Positions 56,528-64,000 of a DNA stretch of 64,000 bases are shown here, piece after piece. The DNA is from Pseudolysinimonas sp051954455 (GTDB lineage Bacteria; Actinomycetota; Actinomycetes; Actinomycetales; Microbacteriaceae). A model generated the notes under the pieces. It worked only from the letters and a program-made list of their open reading frames with translations, was not told the DNA's origin and ran no database searches. The first letter of the stretch is position 1; each line of letters opens with the position of its first letter. Made by a program: the position numbers and the translations under genes. Location: the NCBI RefSeq assembly GCF_051954455.1, contig NZ_JBQCHS010000017.1, positions 7,679-71,678 of the forward strand, in the 5' to 3' direction.

Positions 56528-58171
56528 TCAGCGCGCGTCGGCGTAGCGCTCGACCGTCGCGACGGTGAGGGCGAACTCGACGGGCGACGCGCCGAAGAGC
56601 AGCCGCCCGGCCTCCGCCGCCGATTCCCGCATCGCGTTCTCCACCGCGGGGGCGAGCGCCTCCGGCGTGTGGACGACCAGCTCGTCGTGCAGGAAGAAGA
56701 CCAGGTGCGGGCGGTCGAGGAGCGGCGCACCGGGCGCACCCAGCTCCCACAGCCGCCGGCGCAGGCCGCCCATCCAGCACAGCGCCCACTCGGCCGCGGT
56801 GCCCTGGACCACGAAGTTGCGCGTGAAACGTCCCCAGCTGCGCGCGTCGGACTGTGCTCGGCGCACCTCGGTGTCGGAGAGGGCGGCGTCGGCGCCGTCC
56901 ACCCGGGCCGCGGCCTGCGGTCCCGGCGGCGAGGTCCGACCCAGCCAGGTGCGCACCACCTCGCCGCGCTCCCCCGCGCGGGCGGCGGCCTCCACGTACT
57001 CCATCGCCCGGGGGAATGCGCGCTCGATGCGCGGCCGCATGCGCCCCGACTCCCCCTGCGTCCCGCCGTAGATGGCGCCGAGCATCCCGTACTTGGCCTG
57101 CGACCTCGTCGACACCGCGCCGGCGTCGACCATGCCCTGATAGAGGTCCTGGGCGCGGCCGGCGCGGGCCATCGCCCTGTCACGCGACATGGCCGCCAGC
57201 ACCCGCGGTTCGAGCTGGGCGGCGTCCGCGACGACGAAGCGCCACCCGGGATCCGCGACCACGGCGCCGCGCACCTGCTTCGGCAGCTGTAGCGCCCCGC
57301 CGCCGTCGGCGGCCCACCGACCGGTCACGACCCCGCCCGGGACGTAGACCGGGTGGAAGCGGCCGTCACGGACCCACTCGGCGAGCCAGTTCCAGCCGTT
57401 GGCCGTGTGCAGCCGCGCGAGCTTCTTGTACTCGAGCAGCGGCGGGATGGCGGGGTGCTCGATCGTGCGGAGCTCCCACGACCGGGTCGTCGTCACCCGG
57501 AGCCCGGCGCGCTGCAGTCCCTTCACGAGCTCGACGGGGGAATCCGGATTGAGGGCCGGCTCGTCGAGAGCGGCGCGCACCTCGGCGAGCAGCTCCGCCA
57601 TCCGCGCCGGGCGCCCGCCGGGATCGGGCTCCCCGAGCAGGTCGCGCAGGATCGCGTCGTGCCGATCTGCCCGCCACGGGATCCCGGCGAAGGTCATCTC
57701 GGCCGCGACGAGGCTGCCCACGCTCTCGGCCGCGACCAGGAGGCTGAGCGGCCCCGGCTCGGAGCTCGCCTCCACCGCGGCGAGCTGCCGCCGGAGCTCG
57801 GCGACCGGGTCGTCGTCGGCCGCCGGTTCTTCGAGATCGAACAGCGCGCCGTCGGCCACCGGGTCCGGCGCGGGGCGATCCCACGCGTCGTCCGGCCACG
57901 CGGTGCCGGAGGCCGCCACGGCGTGCCGCAGGATCCGGCGGCAGAGCCGCAGGTCGACGCACCGCTCGACCCGCACCGCCGTCGCGAGGAGCGGCGGGTA
58001 CCAGCGGGCGGTGTCGCCCCACGCCCATCGCGGGCGTTCCGGTTCGCGGGAGGCGACCCAGTCGGCGAGCCGCTCGGGGGCGAGCGCGGTGCGTCCCATC
58101 TCGCGGCCGTCGTCGGCGAGGTCCACCGCGGTGACGGCGCCGCGCCCGTCGGAGCGCAGCGCGATGAACAC
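56528..58171 (-). CDS. DNA polymerase I-like protein (family A), actinobacterial
   Basis: A 547-residue protein with a degenerate exonuclease-like N-terminus and a family A polymerase domain. Motif A reads VVADAAQLEPRVLAAMS at about residue 311 (Asp present, DYSQIELR-like). Motif B is RSQAKYGMLGAIYGGTQG near 354, and motif C is FFLHDELVVHTP near 494 with the second catalytic Asp. No 5' nuclease domain is present. It is shorter than PolA and is often labelled bifunctional 3'-5' exonuclease/DNA polymerase. It may act in repair or tolerance. The 126-nt gap before DUF3145 shows nothing clear. Confidence 0.88.
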   Translation of the reverse strand: MFIALRSDGRGAVTAVDLADDGREMGRTALAPERLADWVASREPERPRWAWGDTARWYPPLLATAVRVERCVDLRLCRRILRHAVAASGTAWPDDAWDRPAPDPVADGALFDLEEPAADDDPVAELRRQLAAVEASSEPGPLSLLVAAESVGSLVAAEMTFAGIPWRADRHDAILRDLLGEPDPGGRPARMAELLAEVRAALDEPALNPDSPVELVKGLQRAGLRVTTTRSWELRTIEHPAIPPLLEYKKLARLHTANGWNWLAEWVRDGRFHPVYVPGGVVTGRWAADGGGALQLPKQVRGAVVADPGWRFVVADAAQLEPRVLAAMSRDRAMARAGRAQDLYQGMVDAGAVSTRSQAKYGMLGAIYGGTQGESGRMRPRIERAFPRAMEYVEAAARAGERGEVVRTWLGRTSPPGPQAAARVDGADAALSDTEVRRAQSDARSWGRFTRNFVVQGTAAEWALCWMGGLRRRLWELGAPGAPLLDRPHLVFFLHDELVVHTPEALAPAVENAMRESAAEAGRLLFGASPVEFALTVATVERYADAR

Positions 58172-58221
58172 GCTCCAGTCTCCCGCGACCGACCGACGGT
58201 CGCCGCGACCCTCGTCGCGGG

Positions 58222-58701
58222 TCAGAACGCGAGCAGCATCTCGTGCTCGGCGACCGGATGGCCCGGGATGCGCTCCACGTCACCCGTGGCGACGAAGCCC
58301 ATCCGCTCGTAGAAGCGGCGGGCCCGGTCGTTGCCCTCCCCGACCTGGAGGCGCAGCGTCGTCGCCCCGGTGGCTCGGACCTCGGCCGCCAGGACCTCCA
58401 GCAGGCGCTCCGCGGTCCCGTCGCCGCGCCGACGCGGGTCGACGTACACGCCGACCAGGGTGGGCGGCGGGGGCTCGAGCATCACGACCATCTGGCCGAT
58501 CCAGGTGCCGTCGTCGGCGATGGCGACCGCGGAGCGCCGGATCTCCGAGGGAGCGACCCGCGACCGCCAGAGGTCGTCGTCGTGCGACTCGGCGCGTTCG
58601 ATCGTCTCGAGGAAGGCGAGGGGCGTGTCGCGGAGCGCCCGGAGCCGCAGCTGCTTCCAGAGCTCCCACTCGTCGGGCCGCGGCGCCCGGATCGTCGTCA
58701 C
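58222..58701 (-). CDS. GNAT-family N-acetyltransferase
   Basis: A 159-residue acetyltransferase: TTIRAPRPDEWELWKQLRLR, GQMVVMLEPPPPTLVGVYVD, the acetyl-CoA loop PRRRGDGTAERLLEVLAAEV, and the C-terminal GEGNDRARRFYERMGFVATG. The substrate is unknown. The GTG start overlaps the stop of the DUF1684 gene (GTGA), so the two are coupled. Confidence 0.9.
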   Translation of the reverse strand: MTTIRAPRPDEWELWKQLRLRALRDTPLAFLETIERAESHDDDLWRSRVAPSEIRRSAVAIADDGTWIGQMVVMLEPPPPTLVGVYVDPRRRGDGTAERLLEVLAAEVRATGATTLRLQVGEGNDRARRFYERMGFVATGDVERIPGHPVAEHEMLLAF

Positions 58702-59534
58702 CCGTGCAGGAGCTCGCCCGCCGCGTTCAGCACCTGCTTCTCCCCCGCCTCGATCGGCACCGTGAAGCGGTTCTGCTTCGGCGGCATCGGGCAGTTGAAG
58801 GCGTAGCTGAACGCGCAGGGCGGCAGGACGGCCCGGTTGAAGTCGAGCGTGATGGTGCCGTCCGGGTTCGGGGCGACGAACAGGAACCTGCCCACGCTGT
58901 AGGTCTCCGTCCCGCTCGTGGCGTCGGCGAACACGAGCTGCAGTGCCCGACCCGACTTGAACGCCGCGAGGTCGTAGTCGACGCCGTCGCGCGTGAAGCG
59001 GATCGATCCCGGCACGACCTCCTCGCGGGTCTTCCCGTCGCTCGTGTGCTCGAACCCGACGGTCGTGCCCTCCGGGTTCTCGCTCCACGCGGCGGTGACC
59101 ACCCAGCCGGGGTTGTACGGGTAGACGTCGATGCCGCCGAACTCGCGGATGCCCTCCGACTCCGCGTCGAAGACCCGGAGCGCGTACTGCCCGCTCTCGA
59201 GGCGGATGACGAAGCCGCGGAGCGTGTCGCTGAAGACGACCTCGGACGGATTCGGGTCGTCCTTCCCGCGCACGACCGCCTCACCGTCGACGACGTCGCC
59301 GTCGACCCGGACCCCGTCGGCCGCCGATGCGATGACCCGGAGGCCCGACTCGCCCGACGGCAGCGGCGCCCACCGGCCCGGCACCCCCCAGACGGGCTGC
59401 TCCGAATCGATGACCTGGGTGTTGACGAGGGCCAGGCTGCCGAGCGGCTGCACGACCGCCTGCTCCCGCCGCGAGTGGAAGTAGGCGAGAGCCTCTTCAG
59501 GGGTCTGCTGCGGGGCGGTCGCGGTGTCGGTCAT
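58698..59534 (-). CDS. DUF1684 family protein
   Basis: A 278-residue protein with the family's C-terminal pattern TLDFNRAVLPPCAFSYAFNC, PMPPKQNRFTVPIEAGEK, and an FDAESEGIREFGGIDVYPYN segment. The cysteines sit in PPCAF and FNCPMPP. Function is unestablished. I use ATG 59534 (MTDTATAPQQ); ATG 59543 is three codons earlier. It is co-transcribed with the GNAT gene. Confidence 0.88.
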   Translation of the reverse strand: MTDTATAPQQTPEEALAYFHSRREQAVVQPLGSLALVNTQVIDSEQPVWGVPGRWAPLPSGESGLRVIASAADGVRVDGDVVDGEAVVRGKDDPNPSEVVFSDTLRGFVIRLESGQYALRVFDAESEGIREFGGIDVYPYNPGWVVTAAWSENPEGTTVGFEHTSDGKTREEVVPGSIRFTRDGVDYDLAAFKSGRALQLVFADATSGTETYSVGRFLFVAPNPDGTITLDFNRAVLPPCAFSYAFNCPMPPKQNRFTVPIEAGEKQVLNAAGELLHG

Positions 59535-59594
59535 GGCATCCATCCTGTCGGGTCACCCGGTGCAACGGGTGCCGACACGGAGGGATTCCCGACG

Positions 59595-59756
59595 TCAGGC
59601 CTTGGAGCGGCCGCCGCGCCGGATGAAGCCGATCAGCGCGGTGATGACGAAGAGGATGAGGCCGGCGATCGCGAGCCACAGGAGGCCCTTGATGACGAAT
59701 CCGAGGATCGCGAGAACGGCCCAGACGACGAGCAGGATGATGACCAGCGCGAGCAT
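59595..59756 (-). CDS. 53-residue hydrophobic membrane peptide
   Basis: MLALVIILLVVWAVLAILGF, then VIKGLLWLAIAGLILFVITA and a basic tail IRRGGRSKA: two helices and a positive C-terminus. TAGCGT on the minus strand (59763-59768) is exactly 6 nt before the ATG, supporting a real leaderless gene. Similar peptides are widespread in actinobacteria; function unknown. Confidence 0.75.
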   Translation of the reverse strand: MLALVIILLVVWAVLAILGFVIKGLLWLAIAGLILFVITALIGFIRRGGRSKA

Positions 59757-59824
59757 GGGCCCACGCTATGCCGAGTCCTCTCCTTGTGGAGCCGACGCCC
59801 AGGCCGCACTCAGGAGAGAGTGCC

Positions 59825-61576
59825 TCACCGCGGCGGCAACTCCTCCTGATCGGCGGGGACAGCCTCCTCGCCCGGAGGAAGGTTGGACCGGTCCGGGGCG
59901 ATGAGGGTCGCCTGATAGCCCGAGTCGGGCAGGCCGAAGCCCGCGATCCGCGATCCGTCCGCGGCCAGCACCAGATCGGCCGACTGCCGCGGCAGCGTCT
60001 TCCCGCGGAAGAAGTCGGGGCGGATGGCCCACCAGATGAACATGAGGACGAACCCGATCAGGATGCCGCCCACGCCGAACACGGCGTCATCCCCCACAAC
60101 CCAGCCGAAGAGGTTGACCGCCAGGTTGTGCCCCTTCGAGTCGACCTCCCAGTCGGCCTCCGCGTAGGTGATGAGCCCGTAGACGAAGGCGTAGGCGAGC
60201 ATGAGGCCGCCGAGGAGCGGGAAGAGGAACTGCTGGATGAAGTTCTTGGTCGAGCGCCGGAACGTACGGCGGTAGAACCACACGCACGCGAAACCGGTGA
60301 GGCCGTAGTAGAACGCGATCATGAGGCCGATCGAGTCGATCAGCGGGGTCAGCAGGTCGTTGCTGATGAAGGTGACGAGCGCGTAGAAGCCGACCGACGC
60401 GATCCCCATGCCGACGGTCGACCACGTCGGCGTGAGGAAGCGCGGGTGGATGCGGGCGAACCGCTCCGGGACCGCCTTGTAGACCGCCATGGAGAGGGTC
60501 GTGCGCGCCGTGGGGAGGATGGTCGTCTGAGTCGATGCCGACGCCGACGTGAGGATCGAGATCGTCAGCAGCGTCATGAGGATGTGCCCGATGACGCTGT
60601 CGCCGAACAGCGACGGTCCGAGCGACAGGAAGACGTTGTCCGAGTTGTCGGGGTTGGCGAGTCCGATGCCCTTGTCGCCGATCCCGGCGTACGAGACCGA
60701 CGCGGTCGTGACGACCGTGTAGGTGAGGAGCAGGAGCACCGTGCTGATGATGGCGGCGCGCCCCGGCGTCTTGGCCGGCTCCGATGTCTCCTCGTTGATG
60801 GAGACCGCGCTGTCCCAGCCCCAGTAGATGAAGATCGCGGCGAGCAGGCCCGGCGCGAGCACGCTGCCGAAGTTGAGGGCGAACGGGTTGAACCAGTCCC
60901 ATTGCGGCAGGATCGACGTCGCGGCGCCGTGCCCCGTGTAGACCTTCACGAGCGCGAAGACGGCGAAGACGACGAGGATCACGACCTCGATGGAGAGCAG
61001 GATGCGCTGCAGCCGGGCGGAGACCTCGATGCCGCGGTAGCAGATCCAGGTCATGAGGGCGATCCAGACGATGCCGGCCGCGAGCTCCCACCAGTAGTTC
61101 ACGGCGATCTCGCCGAAGAACTTCGCCATCGGCGTGTAGCCGACGAGATCGCCGAGGTTGCCCAGCAGCCCGAAGGTCGTCTGCCCGGCGATCTGGGCGA
61201 GGTTCGCCATGACGATGACGTCGGCGACGATGATGCCCCAGCCGCCGACCCAGCCGAGGATCGGGCCGAACGCGCGGCTCGCCCAGGTGAAGGTCGTGCC
61301 GCAGTCCGGCTCGGCCTTGTTGAGCTGCTGATAGGCGACCGCGATGAAGTACATCGGGACGAAGGCGAGGAGGACGACGCCGGGCGCGTGCACGCCGACC
61401 ACCTGGCTGCCGACGCCGCTGACGACGATGAAGCCGAGGGCGGCGGCGAGGCTGTAGGCGGGTGCCGTCGACGCCACCCCCACGACGATGCTCGAGACCA
61501 GGCCGACCGCGCCGGGCCTCAGCCCCTTGTCGGTCGACGGCCTCTCGATCAGATCCGCGCGTGTCGCCTGCGTCAT
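59825..61576 (-). CDS. APC-family amino acid permease
   Basis: A 583-residue permease with about twelve to fourteen helices. The N-terminal consensus is GAVGLVSSIVVGVASTAPAY and PDCGTTFTWASRAFGPILGW. The substrate-loop segment is WDSAVSINEETSEPAKTPGR and the C-terminal tail is hydrophilic. Long APC carriers of this kind transport amino acids or amines. GlnR-like half-sites upstream (61661-61676) are noted as weak. It is divergent from the ArsB-like gene with a 166-bp gap. Confidence 0.9.
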   Translation of the reverse strand: MTQATRADLIERPSTDKGLRPGAVGLVSSIVVGVASTAPAYSLAAALGFIVVSGVGSQVVGVHAPGVVLLAFVPMYFIAVAYQQLNKAEPDCGTTFTWASRAFGPILGWVGGWGIIVADVIVMANLAQIAGQTTFGLLGNLGDLVGYTPMAKFFGEIAVNYWWELAAGIVWIALMTWICYRGIEVSARLQRILLSIEVVILVVFAVFALVKVYTGHGAATSILPQWDWFNPFALNFGSVLAPGLLAAIFIYWGWDSAVSINEETSEPAKTPGRAAIISTVLLLLTYTVVTTASVSYAGIGDKGIGLANPDNSDNVFLSLGPSLFGDSVIGHILMTLLTISILTSASASTQTTILPTARTTLSMAVYKAVPERFARIHPRFLTPTWSTVGMGIASVGFYALVTFISNDLLTPLIDSIGLMIAFYYGLTGFACVWFYRRTFRRSTKNFIQQFLFPLLGGLMLAYAFVYGLITYAEADWEVDSKGHNLAVNLFGWVVGDDAVFGVGGILIGFVLMFIWWAIRPDFFRGKTLPRQSADLVLAADGSRIAGFGLPDSGYQATLIAPDRSNLPPGEEAVPADQEELPPR

Positions 61577-61742
61577 CGACGTCCCTCTCGGCCGGGTGGA
61601 CCGCTCGTCGTCGAGCGGACGACGCCACCGTACACCAGCGGATCACGCCCTCGATAGCACGGAACACAGTCGTAACGCGCTGTCATCTGGTCGAAACACA
61701 CACGGATCCGTCGCCTCGGTTTCGGCCTGCCAGAATCATGCG

Positions 61743-62897
61743 GTGCGTCTCGCAATCCTCGGTCTCGTCCTCCTCGTCGTGGGGGCCGTCGCGATCGCGA
61801 CCGGCGTCCTCCCCGTGCCGGAGGCCGCGGCCGTCGGCGAACGGGTCTGGCCGATCCTGCTGTTCGTCGTCGCGATCACCGTGGTCGCCGAGCTGGCGGC
61901 GGAGGCGGGGGTCTTCACGGCCCTCGCGTCGCGGCTCGCCGTGCTGTCCGGCGGGCGCACGATCATCCTCTGGCTGCTCGTCGTGCTGTTCGCGATCGTC
62001 AGCACCGCCTTTCTCTCGCTCGACACGACCGCGGTGCTGCTGACACCCGTCGTCGTCCTGCTCGCCAAGCACGCCGGACTGCCGCCGCTCCCCTTCGCGC
62101 TCACGACCGTCTGGCTCGCGAACACCGGTTCGCTGCTGCTGCCCGTGTCGAACCTGACCAACCTGCTCGCGGAGCACGTTCTCGGCTTTGACGACCCGCT
62201 GCGGTTCCTGACCCTCCTCGGCCCCGCCGCGGTCGTCGCGATCGTCGTGCCGTGCCTGGCGGTCGCCCTCGTCTTCCGACGCGAGCTGCGCGGCCGGTTC
62301 GCGCCGCCGGCGGTCGGCGCCCCGGAGGATCCGGTGCTGTTCGGCGCGGCGGCGATCGTCGTCGTGCTCCTGCTGCCGTTCCTCGTGATCGGGCTGCCGC
62401 CGTGGATCCCGGCCACCGGAGCCGCCCTGGTGCTGGTGATCGTCACGGCGATCCGCCGGCCGAAGGCTCTCGGCTTCGCGATGATCCCCTGGCAGCTCGT
62501 GGTCTTCGCGAGCGGGCTCTTCCTCGTCGTCGAGGCCGTGCACGCGCTCGGCTCCACCATGGTCCTGGAGGCCGTCGCCGGCCGCGGCACCGACCCCGTC
62601 GCCCTCCTGCGGATGGCCGGCACCGGGCTCGTCAGCGCGAACGTCGTCGACAACCTGCCGGCTTACCTGGCGCTGGAGCCGGCCGCGGGATCCCCGCTGC
62701 GCATCGCCGCCCTGCTCATCGGCGTCAACGCCGGCCCGCTCATCACCCCGTGGGCGTCGCTCGCGACGCTCCTCTGGCACGCGCGGCTGCGGTCGCTCGA
62801 CGTGCACATCGGCTGGGGGCGCTACATGCTGCTCGGGCTGGTGGTGGCCCCCGTGACGGTGGCGCTCGCGACGCTGGCTCTCGCTCTGGCCGGGTGA
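61743..62897 (+). CDS. ArsB/SLC13-like permease
   Basis: A 384-residue protein with about ten helices. Segments matching the ArsB/NhaD group are FVVAITVVAELAAEAGVFTA, SLDTTAVLLTPVVVLLAKHA, WLANTGSLLLPVSNLTNLLA and SANVVDNLPAYLALEP. It could export arsenite or act as an ion antiporter; no ars gene lies nearby. I start at GTG 61743, which follows CAGAAT closely; the upstream frame is non-coding in character. Confidence 0.85.
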   Translation: MRLAILGLVLLVVGAVAIATGVLPVPEAAAVGERVWPILLFVVAITVVAELAAEAGVFTALASRLAVLSGGRTIILWLLVVLFAIVSTAFLSLDTTAVLLTPVVVLLAKHAGLPPLPFALTTVWLANTGSLLLPVSNLTNLLAEHVLGFDDPLRFLTLLGPAAVVAIVVPCLAVALVFRRELRGRFAPPAVGAPEDPVLFGAAAIVVVLLLPFLVIGLPPWIPATGAALVLVIVTAIRRPKALGFAMIPWQLVVFASGLFLVVEAVHALGSTMVLEAVAGRGTDPVALLRMAGTGLVSANVVDNLPAYLALEPAAGSPLRIAALLIGVNAGPLITPWASLATLLWHARLRSLDVHIGWGRYMLLGLVVAPVTVALATLALALAG

Positions 62898-62930
62898 GCG
62901 CTGGCCGGGTGAGCCGTGGCGTGCTGAGGA

Positions 62931-63713
62931 CTACGGGGCGACGCGCCCGTTGGCCTCGAACGCCGCGTAGGTGAGGGGCATCAGGCGCGCGAGGTGCTCC
63001 TCCATCCGCTCCGCCACCATCTCGATCTCGCGCTGCGGGAACGACGGGAAGTGCGATTCCGGCCGCTTCGTGCGCAGCGACAGGAAGTTCATGAGCGAAC
63101 GGGCGTTCATGGTCACGTACATCGACGAGTACAGCGAGAGCGGGAGCACGATGCGGGCGACCTCGCGGGCGATGCCGGCCTCCAGCATCCGCTGATAGGC
63201 CGCGTAGGCCTCGGTCGCGATCGCCGTGGCCTGCTCGACGGCCAGCTCGGTCTGCTCGGGGCTCCCGGGGACGAAGTCGTAGGCCCCCGGCTTGCCCTGC
63301 TGCACGAGGTTGCGCTCGGGACCGGGCACGTAGAAGACCGGCTTCATCTCGCGGTACCGTCCCGACTCCTCGTTGTACGACGCGATCCGGTGCCGCATGA
63401 ACTCGCGGAACACGAAGATGGGCGCCTGGACGTAGAACGTCATCGAGTTGTGCTCGAACGGACTCCCGTGGCGATCCCGCATCAGATAGTTGATCAGGCC
63501 CTTCGAGCGCTGGGCGTCGGCATCGAGCTGCTCGAGGCTCTGCTCCCCCTGCGTCGACACGCGGGCCGCGAACAGCACGTCGGAGTCCTGCGCGCTCGCC
63601 CGCACCAACTCGACGGTGACGTCCGAGCGGAAGGTGACCCCTGACGACTCCTCGACCGCGAGGTCGGGCGCCGGAACGATCGTGTCGGTGATCGTCGTCT
63701 CGATGTGAGCCAT
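62931..63713 (-). CDS. thyX: FAD-dependent thymidylate synthase ThyX
   Basis: Makes dTMP from dUMP using methylene-tetrahydrofolate and NADPH through FAD. The 260-residue protein has the ThyX signature RHRIASYNEESGRY and the active-site serine region YVTMNARSLMNFLSLRT. TAGGGT on the minus strand (63720-63725) is exactly 6 nt before the ATG, so the mRNA is probably leaderless. It is divergent from the GNAT gene at the right edge. Confidence 0.97.
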   Translation of the reverse strand: MAHIETTITDTIVPAPDLAVEESSGVTFRSDVTVELVRASAQDSDVLFAARVSTQGEQSLEQLDADAQRSKGLINYLMRDRHGSPFEHNSMTFYVQAPIFVFREFMRHRIASYNEESGRYREMKPVFYVPGPERNLVQQGKPGAYDFVPGSPEQTELAVEQATAIATEAYAAYQRMLEAGIAREVARIVLPLSLYSSMYVTMNARSLMNFLSLRTKRPESHFPSFPQREIEMVAERMEEHLARLMPLTYAAFEANGRVAP

Positions 63714-63777
63714 GGCGCGACCCTACCGAGACGCACCGACAGACGAGGGTCGCTCGGCCGGGTGGGAGACTGGCGGC

Positions 63778-64000
63778 GTGACGGACGCCGGGACGGGGGA
63801 TCTGCTGCGGCCCTCCGCCGCCGACGCGGCCGTCCGTCCGGCCCGTTCTGGGGACGCCGCCGCGATCGGCTCGGTGCAGGCGCGGGCGTGGGGCCGTGCG
63901 TTCGGCGCGGTCGTCGGGGCGCTCGACCCGCAGGTGCTCGCCGAGGCCTGGGCCGACGCCGTCTCGGCGCCGCCGTCACCGCTTCACGCCGTCCTCGTCG
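63778..64000 (+). CDS. GNAT-like N-acetyltransferase, 5' part
   Basis: Start GTG 63778; the gene runs off the right edge. The first 74 residues read VRPARSGDAAAIGSVQARAWG and RAFGAVVGALDPQVLAEAWA, a GNAT N-terminus. A Pro/Ala segment follows. The acetyl-CoA loop is outside the window, so the assignment rests on the N-terminal pattern only. Confidence 0.6.
   Translation, partial: MTDAGTGDLLRPSAADAAVRPARSGDAAAIGSVQARAWGRAFGAVVGALDPQVLAEAWADAVSAPPSPLHAVLV

Noticed and set aside
62890..62916. Direct repeat GCTGGCCGGGTGAGC after the ArsB-like gene
   Set aside because: Only two short adjacent copies; most likely a local tandem duplication with no evident function.

Overview
The window is high-GC, gene-dense DNA from an actinobacterium. 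The best fit is the family Microbacteriaceae, judged from gene content and order: lipB-lipA-DUF4191 next to an E2 acyltransferase, an adenylylatable glnA1 plus glnA2-glnE, fasR-fabD-fabH-acpP-fabF-DUF3145, F420-dependent glucose-6-phosphate dehydrogenase beside polyphosphate glucokinase, FAD-dependent thymidylate synthase, and homodimeric AceE. I saw no phage, transposase, CRISPR array or clear genomic island. Almost all of it reads as core chromosome with a few accessory operons.

Layout. 0-5.8 kb: end of a 2-oxo acid dehydrogenase E2 gene, a kinase-like membrane protein, lipoate synthesis (lipB, lipA), DUF4191, a methyltransferase and an RDD protein. 5.8-13.9 kb: nitrogen block with glnA1 behind a four-half-site GlnR-type box, a TetR/membrane-protein pair, pnuC, glnE and glnA2. 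13.9-21.1 kb: nadE, a four-copy inverted repeat, panB, DUF4190, DUF72, a 59-residue protein divergent from map, fgd and ppgK. 21.1-24.2 kb: an operon of a ribbon-helix-helix protein, a DUF4097-type protein and a DrrAB-type exporter behind palindromic operators. 24.2-34.6 kb: an APC transporter, a small membrane protein and kdpFABCDE, with phased direct repeats at both promoter regions. 34.7-44.2 kb: cspA, a VOC protein, RNase P RNA, a HAD phosphatase, an RNase HI-like protein, a coiled-coil protein whose zinc ribbon has lost its cysteines, Nif3, an NCS1 permease with a 400-residue tail, and a response regulator/kinase/membrane protein operon. 44.2-48 kb: tRNA-Val, tandem pore-like membrane paralogues, an SDR/TetR pair and AhpE. 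48-56.4 kb: aceE and the type II fatty acid synthase operon. 56.5-64 kb: a DNA polymerase I-like protein, GNAT, DUF1684, an APC permease, an ArsB-like permease, thyX and a truncated GNAT.

How the genes work together. LipA/LipB lipoylate E2, which serves the 2-oxo acid dehydrogenases including AceE; AceE supplies acetyl-CoA to the Fab operon under FasR. GlnE adenylylates GlnA1 and GlnR probably controls its transcription. PnuC and NadE supply NAD. PpgK makes glucose-6-phosphate that Fgd oxidises to reduce F420. KdpDE controls potassium uptake and, from the repeats, probably the APC transporter as well. Many genes have a TANNNT hexamer exactly 6 nt before the start codon, so leaderless transcription looks common.
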